NCBI GenBank assembly: GCA_902571425.1
Contig: CACGBZ010000002.1
Coordinates: forward strand, 62,001 to 126,000
From: an uncultured Pelagibacteraceae bacterium
GTDB lineage: Bacteria > Pseudomonadota > Alphaproteobacteria > Pelagibacterales > Pelagibacteraceae
DNA: 64,000 bases
Reading direction: 5' to 3'
Of this stretch, positions 16,639 through 24,163 are shown piece after piece. Numbering within the stretch: the first letter of the stretch is position 1; every line of letters begins with the position of its first letter. The position numbers and the translations under genes are program-made. Below the pieces are notes generated by a model. That model worked only from the letters and a program-made list of their open reading frames with translations. It ran no database searches and had not been told where the DNA came from.

Positions 16639-17655
16639 ATGTTTAAACTTATATCTAAAACTATAGCAGCTGTGGCTATTGTTTCAGTTGCTTTATTTGG
16701 CTCTGCAAATGCAAAGACTTTAAAGATCGAAACACACTTTACTGCTAGTTCGCCTAATGGTGAAGTTGCGGCTCAATTTGCTAAAAATGTAGAAATGTTT
16801 TCAGGCGGAAGCTTAAAAATAGAAATGTTCTACTCATCATCAGTAACAGGAAAATCTGCTGAGGTGTTTAACTCTGCACAAACTGGAATTATCGATTGTG
16901 ATATGACTGGTGCTGGTTACCAAACTGGTAAAAATGCAGCGTTCCAATTCGCAGGTGATGTAATGGGTGGATACGATAACCCTTATCAACAATATGAATT
17001 CTTGAATTTCCCAGGAGCTCAAGAAGCTGTTGATGCACTTTACAACAAATATGGAATGACTTTAATTGGTTGGTGGATACCAGGACATGAGTCTTTAATT
17101 TCTAGCAAACCAATTCCAGATGTTGCATCTATCAAAGACTTTAAATTTAGATCACCTCCAGGAATGGAAAGTATGATCTTTACAGCACTAGGTGCTAAGC
17201 CAATCGTAATGGACTTTGGTGAAGTTCCAACTGCATTACAAACTGGTCTAATTGATGGTGCTGACTATTCATCTCTAGCAACTAATTATGCAGGTGGACA
17301 CTATGAGCAAAACAAATATGCTACATACCCAGGTTTCCACTCTATGCCAGCTGACCATTTAGCTTGTAATACTAAAGTATGGAAAAAGCTAAAACCTCAT
17401 GAAAGAGGAGCAATGAAAGCAGGTATTGAAATTGCTGGAAGAACTATCACAAGTCTAGTTGAGAGAAAGAACGCAGAAGCTGTAAAAGCTTTGAAAGAAA
17501 TGGGCGTTACTCTTCATGACTGGTCTAGAGAAGATAGACTTAAGTTCAGAAATGCTGCACTTGGTGCTTGGGAAGAGTGGAGAAAAAAATCTCCTGAAGC
17601 AAATGCTCTTATAGATATACACACAGCTTATATGAAAGCTAACGGTATACTGTAA
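16639..17655 (+). CDS. dctP: TRAP transporter substrate-binding protein DctP
   Basis: A 338-residue exported binding protein with signal peptide MFKLISKTIAAVAIVSVALF...ANA and the DctP fold. The segment KFRSPPGMES carries the conserved arginine that clamps the substrate carboxylate, and GEVPTALQTGLIDGAD is the family signature. A good ribosome site GAGAGGAAG lies at 16627-16635. Together with DctQ and DctM it imports a carboxylate with the sodium gradient. The surrounding catabolic genes point to a sugar acid as ligand. Confidence 0.95.
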   Translation: MFKLISKTIAAVAIVSVALFGSANAKTLKIETHFTASSPNGEVAAQFAKNVEMFSGGSLKIEMFYSSSVTGKSAEVFNSAQTGIIDCDMTGAGYQTGKNAAFQFAGDVMGGYDNPYQQYEFLNFPGAQEAVDALYNKYGMTLIGWWIPGHESLISSKPIPDVASIKDFKFRSPPGMESMIFTALGAKPIVMDFGEVPTALQTGLIDGADYSSLATNYAGGHYEQNKYATYPGFHSMPADHLACNTKVWKKLKPHERGAMKAGIEIAGRTITSLVERKNAEAVKALKEMGVTLHDWSREDRLKFRNAALGAWEEWRKKSPEANALIDIHTAYMKANGIL

Positions 17656-17676
17656 TCAGAAGCACATAAAAATCCT

Positions 17677-17703
17677 GAAGGGCCTGAAAAGGCCCTTCTT
17701 TTT
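17677..17703 (+). terminator. intercistronic terminator between dctP and dctQM
   Basis: A perfect 8-bp GC-rich stem, GAAGGGCC (17677-17684) / GGCCCTTC (17691-17698), has a 6-base loop and is followed by TTTTT. It lies 21 bases after the dctP stop. Partial termination here, with 3' protection of the dctP message, would make binding protein more abundant than the permease subunits. Confidence 0.85.
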
Positions 17704-17723
17704 GATTAAAAAATTTTTAGCTT

Positions 17724-18293
17724 ATGCTTGATAAACAATTACAAGAACAAAATGAAAAAGTTGCAAGCAAAGATGATTTTCCAATAAATTGGATTGATAG
17801 AATTTCATTATTTTTAAGTCATACAATTAAGTATTTGATACCCATAATCGTGCTTGTGATGATGTATGAAATTTTTATGAGGTACGTAGTTTTTAAACCA
17901 ACCTTGTGGGCTAATGAATTATGTTTGTGGTTAGCTGGTGTTTGTTATTTAGTTGGCGGTATATATGCAACAAGATTAAGAAGCCATATTAGAATAGTAT
18001 TATTGTATGATTGGGTGAGTAGACCAACTCAGAGAATTTTTGACGTAATTAGCACACTAGTTATAGTGCTTTTTGCTGCTGCTGTAATCTATGGAGGTAT
18101 GGAAGATGCAGTAAGATCATTTGTAAATTGGGAGAGATTTGCAACATATTGGGATCCACCTATTCCTGCTACCATGAAGCCTCTAACACTTATATGTGTA
18201 TTTCTTATTGCTGTTCAATCAGTAAATAATTTAATTATTGATTGGAGAAATCCTAAAGAAAAACAATACGACCCTTCTAAAGAGTTAAAATAA
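17724..18293 (+). CDS. dctQ: TRAP transporter small permease DctQ
   Basis: A 189-residue protein with four hydrophobic helices and the DctQ motifs YEIFMRYVVFKPTLWANEL and GGIYATRLRSHIRIVLLYD. The N-terminal 25 residues are cytosolic and charged. The small subunit bridges the binding protein and the large DctM subunit. It starts about 20 bases after the intercistronic terminator, so its expression depends on read-through or its own promoter. DctM follows with a one-base gap. Confidence 0.93.
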   Translation: MLDKQLQEQNEKVASKDDFPINWIDRISLFLSHTIKYLIPIIVLVMMYEIFMRYVVFKPTLWANELCLWLAGVCYLVGGIYATRLRSHIRIVLLYDWVSRPTQRIFDVISTLVIVLFAAAVIYGGMEDAVRSFVNWERFATYWDPPIPATMKPLTLICVFLIAVQSVNNLIIDWRNPKEKQYDPSKELK

Positions 18294-18294
18294 A

Positions 18295-19611
18295 ATGGAA
18301 ATAGGATCACTTTCATTAATACTTATAGTTGGATTATTAATTCTTATATCTATTGGTGTTCCAATGGGTTTTGCCTCAGGTTTTATGGGTGCAGTATTAG
18401 TATTTCTATATATTGGTGAGCATGCATTAGGTATTTTGCTATCAAGATATTATTCTCTAGTTGTTACTTATTCTTTTTTATCAGTACCTTTATTTATATT
18501 TATGGCTTCCTTGCTTGAGCGCTCAAACATAGCAAGAGATTTATATGATGCTTTGAATGCGTGGCTAAGAAAAACTCGAGGTGGAGTAGGAGTGGTGACT
18601 GCCATCATGGCAACAATTATGGCTGCTATGAGTGGAATTATTGGAGGAGAAATAGTTTTATTAGGATTGATTGCGCTGCCTCAAATGTTGAGATTAAAAT
18701 ATGATCAAGATATGTCGATTGGTATTATCTGTGCATCAGGTTCATTAGGAACCATGATACCTCCTTCTATTGTTTTAATTATCTATGGATTGACAACAGA
18801 AACCTCAATTACAATGTTATTTCAAGAAGCAATAGTTCCAGGTTTGATGATTTCAGGTTTAATTATTACTTACATTTTAATTAGAACAAGATTGCAGCCA
18901 CATCTTGCACCATTAAGTGACGAAGCGCCTTTGACTTTAAAAGAAAAAATGTCATATCTTCCAGGTCTTCTACCACCAATAGGAATAGTGATAATTGTTT
19001 TAGGTTCAATTTACTCAGGAATAACTGGTATTACAGAAGCTGCTGGAATGGGTGTTGTTGCTACATTAATAATAATTTTTGCTAGAAAAGAATTAACATG
19101 GTTTTTATTCAAAGATGCATTAACAAGAACCTTTAAAGCATCAGGGACAATTTTAACAATTACTTTTGGTGCTACAGTTTTAGCAGGCGCTTATTCTCTT
19201 GCTGGAGGTCCTAAATATGTAGCAGAAACTATTTTGGCTTATGATTTAAAACCAATGTATTTAATCTTCATGATGCAGATTATGTTTTTGATTATGGGAG
19301 CATTTATGGATTGGGTTGGAATTGTGTTATTAGCAATGCCTGTATTTTTACCAATAGTTATTGCTCTAGGATTTGATCCAATTTGGTTCGGAATATTATT
19401 TTGTGTAAATATGCAAGTTTCATTTTTAAGTCCACCATTTGGACCCGCCGCCTTTTATTTAAAATCAGTTGCTCCTCCACACATTTCATTAACAGATATA
19501 TTTAGAGGTTTTGCTCCATTTATAGTAATCCAGTTAATTGTATTAGCATGTGTAATGTTTTTTCCGGAGGCTATGACACAAAATTTCCACGAGTTTAAAC
19601 CAAAACCATGA
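18295..19611 (+). CDS. dctM: TRAP transporter large permease DctM
   Basis: A 438-residue protein with about 12 hydrophobic segments and family signatures GVPMGFASGFMGAVL, GSLGTMIPPSIVLIIYG and MDWVGIVLLAMPVFLPI. It is the sodium-coupled channel subunit of the tripartite transporter. Its stop codon overlaps the start of the downstream dehydrogenase gene, joining transport and catabolism in one operon. Confidence 0.95.
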   Translation: MEIGSLSLILIVGLLILISIGVPMGFASGFMGAVLVFLYIGEHALGILLSRYYSLVVTYSFLSVPLFIFMASLLERSNIARDLYDALNAWLRKTRGGVGVVTAIMATIMAAMSGIIGGEIVLLGLIALPQMLRLKYDQDMSIGIICASGSLGTMIPPSIVLIIYGLTTETSITMLFQEAIVPGLMISGLIITYILIRTRLQPHLAPLSDEAPLTLKEKMSYLPGLLPPIGIVIIVLGSIYSGITGITEAAGMGVVATLIIIFARKELTWFLFKDALTRTFKASGTILTITFGATVLAGAYSLAGGPKYVAETILAYDLKPMYLIFMMQIMFLIMGAFMDWVGIVLLAMPVFLPIVIALGFDPIWFGILFCVNMQVSFLSPPFGPAAFYLKSVAPPHISLTDIFRGFAPFIVIQLIVLACVMFFPEAMTQNFHEFKPKP

Positions 19612-20477
19612 TGAAAATAGGTTTTATTGGAACAGGCCTTATGGGTCTTCCAATGTCGAAAAATTTGTTAAAATCAGGATTTAAATTAAAAGCCTATAAC
19701 CGTTCGATTAGTAAAGCTGAACCTTTAAAAGAGTTTGGTGCTGAAATATCAAAAACTTTAGGTGAGGTTGTTAATGATAATGACTTTATTATTACAATGT
19801 TAACAGATGATAGTGCTGTTGATGCAATAATGAACAATTCAGATTTGTTAGACAATTTGAAATCTGGATCAACAGTTATTGACATGAGTTCTGTTAAACC
19901 AACCACAGCAACAAAATATGGAGATAATCTAAAATCAAAAAATGTAAATTATTTAGATGCGCCAGTTTCAGGAGGAACAATTGGAGCTGAGGAAGCCTCT
20001 TTAGCTATAATGGTTGGAGGAGACCAAGGTGTTTTTGACAACTCTTTAAATATTTTAAAAGCGATGGGAAATCCAACTTTAGTAGGACCTATAGGAAGTG
20101 GACAAGTTTCAAAGTTAGCAAATCAAATTGTAGTAGGAGTTACCATAGGTGCAGTTGCCGAGGCAATAACTTTATGTGAAAAAGCTGGAGCTGACCCAAT
20201 AAAATTAATTAAAGCCCTTTCTGGAGGTTGGGCAGATAGTAAAATTTTACAAACTCATGGAAAAAGAATGATAGATAAAGATTTTACTCCAAAAGGCAAA
20301 ACATCTACTCACTTAAAAGATATGACTAACATTTTGGAGTGTGCGAATTCATATAATACACATTTACCTATTTCAAATTTAGTGAAAGAAATGTATAAGA
20401 CCTTGGTCGATAATGGTCATGGAAACACTGATCATAGTTCACTTTATAATGAAATCGAAAGGATAAATAAAAAATGA
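19608..20477 (+). CDS. NAD(P)-dependent beta-hydroxyacid dehydrogenase (tartronate semialdehyde reductase/3-HIBDH family)
   Basis: A protein of 288-289 residues (start at either Met of the ATGATG at 19608/19611). The Rossmann motif GFIGTGLMGLPMSKN is followed by YLDAPVSGGTIGAEEASLAIMVGG, and the catalytic Lys lies in SGQVSKLANQIVVG. It is closer to classic GarR/HIBADH sequences than the gene at 10459. The likely role is reduction of tartronate semialdehyde or a similar product of sugar-acid cleavage. It overlaps dctM and the SDR gene downstream by four bases each. Confidence 0.92.
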   Translation: MMKIGFIGTGLMGLPMSKNLLKSGFKLKAYNRSISKAEPLKEFGAEISKTLGEVVNDNDFIITMLTDDSAVDAIMNNSDLLDNLKSGSTVIDMSSVKPTTATKYGDNLKSKNVNYLDAPVSGGTIGAEEASLAIMVGGDQGVFDNSLNILKAMGNPTLVGPIGSGQVSKLANQIVVGVTIGAVAEAITLCEKAGADPIKLIKALSGGWADSKILQTHGKRMIDKDFTPKGKTSTHLKDMTNILECANSYNTHLPISNLVKEMYKTLVDNGHGNTDHSSLYNEIERINKK

Positions 20478-21217
20478 GTGGAAGATTAGAAGGTAAAAAA
20501 ATTCTCGTAACAGCAGCAGGCCAAGGGATAGGAAAAGCAACAGCAATAGCATTTCATAAAGAGGGTGCTAATATAACTGCTACTGATTTAAATGATAAAA
20601 CGTTAGCTGATTTAAACAAAGAATATCCTGAGATTAAAGTACAAACGCTAGACTCAACAGATAACAATGCAATTTTAGAATTTACTAAAACTTTAGATAG
20701 AGTTGATGTTTTGTTTAATGCTGTTGGATTTGTTCATCATGGAACAATATTGGAATGTGATGAAAAAGATTGGGATTTTTCTTCTACTGTTAATGTAAAG
20801 TCTATGTACTTTATGTGTAAAGCTATTTTACCTTTAATGGTTAACCAAAATGGTGGAAGCATTATTAACGTTTCCTCATGCGCATCTAGTTTTAAAGGTT
20901 TTCCAAATAGATTTGTTTACGGAACAACAAAGGGAGCAGTTATTGGTTTAACAAAAGCGATTGCAGCAGATTTTGTTAAAAAAAATATTAGATGTAATTC
21001 TATTGCACCAGGAACAGTTTATTCACCTTCTTGGCAAGATAGGGTCAATCAAAGTCCAGATCCTGTGCAAGCAAAAAAAGATTTTATAGCAAGACAACCC
21101 ATGGGAAGATTGGGTACTGCTGAGGAAATAGCAGCTGTGGCAATTTATTTAGCAAGTGATGATGCAACATTTACTACTGGAAGTACAATTCATGTTGATG
21201 GTGGAATTTCAATATAA
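20474..21217 (+). CDS. short-chain dehydrogenase (2-keto-3-deoxy-fuconate dehydrogenase-like)
   Basis: A 247-residue SDR with cofactor motif TAAGQGIGKA, the serine in INVSSCASS and the catalytic YGTTK. An aspartate in TATDLND suggests NAD preference. The start MSGRLEGKKILVTAAGQGIG resembles 2-keto-3-deoxy-L-fuconate dehydrogenases and BDH2-type enzymes. Being next to an FAH hydrolase and an enolase-superfamily protein supports oxidation of a 2-keto-3-deoxy acid to a 2,4-diketo-3-deoxy acid. The assignment to a specific sugar is inference. Confidence 0.92.
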   Translation: MSGRLEGKKILVTAAGQGIGKATAIAFHKEGANITATDLNDKTLADLNKEYPEIKVQTLDSTDNNAILEFTKTLDRVDVLFNAVGFVHHGTILECDEKDWDFSSTVNVKSMYFMCKAILPLMVNQNGGSIINVSSCASSFKGFPNRFVYGTTKGAVIGLTKAIAADFVKKNIRCNSIAPGTVYSPSWQDRVNQSPDPVQAKKDFIARQPMGRLGTAEEIAAVAIYLASDDATFTTGSTIHVDGGISI

Positions 21218-21237
21218 TTAAAAAAAAAAGGACAAAT

Positions 21238-22080
21238 ATGAAATTATTAAGAGTAGGAAATAAAGGAAACGAAAAACCAGGTGTTTTAGATAAAGATGGT
21301 AAAATTAGAGATATTAGTTCTCATGTTAAAGATTTAAATCCTGATCATTTAAATTTTGAGACTATTTCTAAATTACAAAGTGCTAATTTATCTTCTTTAC
21401 CAGAATTATCTGCAAGTGATCGAATAGGATCTTGTATTACTAAGCCAGGTAAATTTGTTGCAATTGGATTAAATTATTCTGATCACGCTGCTGAAACTGG
21501 AGCTGATGTTCCTTCTGAACCAATAGTTTTTATGAAAGCTACTTCTTGTATAGTTGGACCTAATGATGACGTTGAAATAGTTTCAGGATCTAAAAAATTA
21601 GACTGGGAAGTTGAACTTGGGATTATTATAGGAAAAGAAACAAAACATATTTCTGAAAGTCAGGCTCAAGATCATATACTAGGTTATTGTTTGGTTAATG
21701 ATGTGAGTGAAAGGGAATGGCAAATTGAAAAAATGGGTCAATGGGTTAAAGGAAAATCTCACGACACTTATGGACCAATCGGCCCTTACTTTGTTACTAA
21801 AGATGAAATTGCAGACGTTAACAACTTAAAGATGAGTTTAGATGTTAATGGAAAAAGAATGCAAACAGGTAATACAAGTACAATGATATTTAACGTTGAT
21901 GTGATTGTCTCTTATTTGAGTAAATATATGTCTCTTCAAGCAGGTGATATAATTACAACTGGAACACCTCCAGGAGTTGGTATGGGAATGAAACCTCAGC
22001 AATTTTTAAAAGCAGGTGATACTATGAAATTATCAATTGAAAACTTAGGAGAGCAGAACTCTAAAGTAGTTGCTTTATAA
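21238..22080 (+). CDS. fumarylacetoacetate hydrolase family protein (2,4-diketo-3-deoxy-acid hydrolase-like)
   Basis: A 280-residue FAH-superfamily enzyme. Metal ligands are the glutamates in DWEVELGIIIG and the aspartate in LVNDVSERE; the lid and active-site segment GKSHDTYGPIGPY and the closing TGTPPGVG are also present. In the non-phosphorylative L-fucose/L-rhamnose pathway this family cleaves 2,4-diketo-3-deoxy acids into pyruvate and a hydroxyacid. It has a poly-A leader with GGAC but no strong SD. Neighbours support that role; ureidoglycolate lyase-like activity is the alternative. Confidence 0.92.
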   Translation: MKLLRVGNKGNEKPGVLDKDGKIRDISSHVKDLNPDHLNFETISKLQSANLSSLPELSASDRIGSCITKPGKFVAIGLNYSDHAAETGADVPSEPIVFMKATSCIVGPNDDVEIVSGSKKLDWEVELGIIIGKETKHISESQAQDHILGYCLVNDVSEREWQIEKMGQWVKGKSHDTYGPIGPYFVTKDEIADVNNLKMSLDVNGKRMQTGNTSTMIFNVDVIVSYLSKYMSLQAGDIITTGTPPGVGMGMKPQQFLKAGDTMKLSIENLGEQNSKVVAL

Positions 22081-22086
22081 TTAATT

Positions 22087-23259
22087 GTGAAAATAACTTC
22101 TATTAAAAGTCATGTACTTAGATATGAGTTAGAAAAAGAACTTGGTTACTCACAGCAATATTACAAACATCGTACAGCTCATCTAGTTGAGGTCCAAACA
22201 GACGAAGGAATAAAAGGTTGGGGTGAATGTTTTGGTCCTGGAAATATAGCTTTAGCAAACAAGTTTATTGTTGAAAAGGTTATACAGCCTTTAGTAATTG
22301 GTGAAGATCCTTTAAACAAAGAACACATCTGGCAAAAAGTATACAATCTTTTAAGAGATAGCGGTCAAAAGGGCATGCCAATTCAAGCATTATCAGGAGT
22401 GGATATTGCTTTATGGGATATTCTTGGAAAGAAAACAAATACTCCTCTTTATCAACTTGTTGGTGGTAAATGTAATAATAAAGTTCCAGTGTATGGATAT
22501 GGAATGATGTTACAAAAAAAATCAGTTGATGAATTGATCACTTTGTTCAAAGAAGAGTCAAAGCAAATAAAATCAAAAAATTTTAAAGCTATGAAAATGA
22601 AAGTTGGATTAGGTCCAAAAGAGGATTTAAAGTTAGTTCAAGCTGTAAGAGACACTGTTGGAAAAGATTTTAAATTGATGGTTGATGCCAACCACGCTTA
22701 TAATTTGAAAGATGCTCTTTATGTTGGAAGAGGTTTAGATGAACTAGATATTTATTGGTTTGAAGAACCTGTGGCTCCTGAAGATTATGAAAGTTACAGA
22801 GAATTAAAACAAAAAATCTCTACTAGCATTGCAGGAGGAGAAGCTGAATTTACTAAATATGGCTGGAATAAATTAATATCAAATAAATGTGTTGATATAG
22901 CTCAACCAGAGGTTTGTGGACTTGGAGGAATTACAGAGTATTTAAAAGTTGCAGCATTAGCGCAAGCAAATTTTATACCAGTAATTAATCATGTATGGGG
23001 CTCTGCAGTTAGTATTGCAGTTAATCTTCATTTGTTGACAGCACAACCAGATATGCCAGGTGGACTATTTCCATCTAAATCTATGCTCGAGTTTGATACA
23101 ACAGAAAAAAATATTTTTATCACAGATTTGCCAAAGGAAGAATTTTCAATTTTAGACCAAGTTAAAAACAATGACGGTTTTGCATCAGTAACAGATAATA
23201 TAGGTATTGGTATTAATCCTGATGAAGACTTTATAAAAGAGTTTGAAGTAAATGCATAA
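22087..23259 (+). CDS. mandelate racemase/enolase superfamily enzyme (sugar-acid dehydratase or lactone cycloisomerase)
   Basis: A 390-residue protein starting with GTG. The N-terminal capping domain (1-125) has WGECFGPGN. The barrel carries the KxK pair in MKMKVG, the metal ligands in LMVDANHAY, WFEEPVAPED and AGGEAEF, and the His base in NHVWGSAVSIA. This set defines the MR subgroup. The sequence pattern recalls D-galactarolactone cycloisomerase as well as fuconate-type dehydratases. It is the presumed entry step of the operon, making a keto-deoxy acid for the SDR and FAH enzymes. Confidence 0.9.
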   Translation: MKITSIKSHVLRYELEKELGYSQQYYKHRTAHLVEVQTDEGIKGWGECFGPGNIALANKFIVEKVIQPLVIGEDPLNKEHIWQKVYNLLRDSGQKGMPIQALSGVDIALWDILGKKTNTPLYQLVGGKCNNKVPVYGYGMMLQKKSVDELITLFKEESKQIKSKNFKAMKMKVGLGPKEDLKLVQAVRDTVGKDFKLMVDANHAYNLKDALYVGRGLDELDIYWFEEPVAPEDYESYRELKQKISTSIAGGEAEFTKYGWNKLISNKCVDIAQPEVCGLGGITEYLKVAALAQANFIPVINHVWGSAVSIAVNLHLLTAQPDMPGGLFPSKSMLEFDTTEKNIFITDLPKEEFSILDQVKNNDGFASVTDNIGIGINPDEDFIKEFEVNA

Positions 23260-24163
23260 AATAAAAAACTCTGAACCAAAACCTCTCTGGAAAATCAGAT
23301 GTACTTTAGGTGAGGGAACGTTGTGGGTTGGTGAACATAACTCAATTTATTTTGTAGATATTAAAAAAAAGAAAATTTTTTCATTTAACATTAAAAATAA
23401 AAAAAAGAAAATCTTTAAAGTAAATAAAGAAATTGGTTTTATCGCTCACGTCAAAGATTATATTTTTATTTTAGGGTTACAAGGTGAATTAAGAATTCAA
23501 AATTTAAAATCCAAAAAAATTTTAAAATCAATTAAGATAGAACCAAACTTGAAACTTAATAGAATTAATGACGGTAAAACAGATCCTGATGGAAATCTTT
23601 GGTTTGGTACCATGGATAACTTGGAAAGAAAAATTGAAAAAGGTTCTTTATATAAATTAGATAGAAATTTTAAATTAATAAAAGTAGATAAAAATTACAG
23701 AATTACAAATGGACCAGCATTTATTGATCAGTATAATTTTTATCATACAGACAGTTCCAAAAAAAATATTTATAAAATCAAAATTAACAAAAATAATAAA
23801 ATTATTAGTAAAAAAATATTTAAAAAATTCTCGATAAAAGATGGTGTACCTGATGGTATGACTTTGGATAAAAATAAAAATTTATGGGTAGCGCATTTCC
23901 ATGGCGCTTGTATTTCTGTTTTTAATAAAAAAGGAAGATTAATTCACAGAATTCAGTTTCCTGCAAAAAATATAACTAATTGTGCATTTGGAGGTAAAAA
24001 TACTAAAGAACTTTATGTATCAACAGCTACAAAAGGGATGAGCAAAGCAGGTCTGCGAAAATATAGATATTCAGGATTCTTTTTTAGTGTAAAAACAAAT
24101 GCAAGAGGAGTTTTACAAAAAAAATTTATTATAAGTAATGAAAAAAAGAGATCTTTACTATGA
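23252..24163 (+). CDS. SMP-30/gluconolactonase family lactonase
   Basis: A 303-residue beta-propeller. Metal ligands are the Glu in CTLGEGTLWV, the Asn/Asp in RINDGKTDPDGNLWFGTMD and the Asp in GVPDGMTLDKNKNLWVAHFHG. It hydrolyses sugar lactones to aldonates. The surface is extremely Lys-rich, as is common here. It overlaps the enolase-superfamily gene by eight bases and ppc by 26 bases. It probably opens the lactone formed when a sugar or aldarate is oxidised or cycloisomerised. Confidence 0.9.
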   Translation: MHKIKNSEPKPLWKIRCTLGEGTLWVGEHNSIYFVDIKKKKIFSFNIKNKKKKIFKVNKEIGFIAHVKDYIFILGLQGELRIQNLKSKKILKSIKIEPNLKLNRINDGKTDPDGNLWFGTMDNLERKIEKGSLYKLDRNFKLIKVDKNYRITNGPAFIDQYNFYHTDSSKKNIYKIKINKNNKIISKKIFKKFSIKDGVPDGMTLDKNKNLWVAHFHGACISVFNKKGRLIHRIQFPAKNITNCAFGGKNTKELYVSTATKGMSKAGLRKYRYSGFFFSVKTNARGVLQKKFIISNEKKRSLL

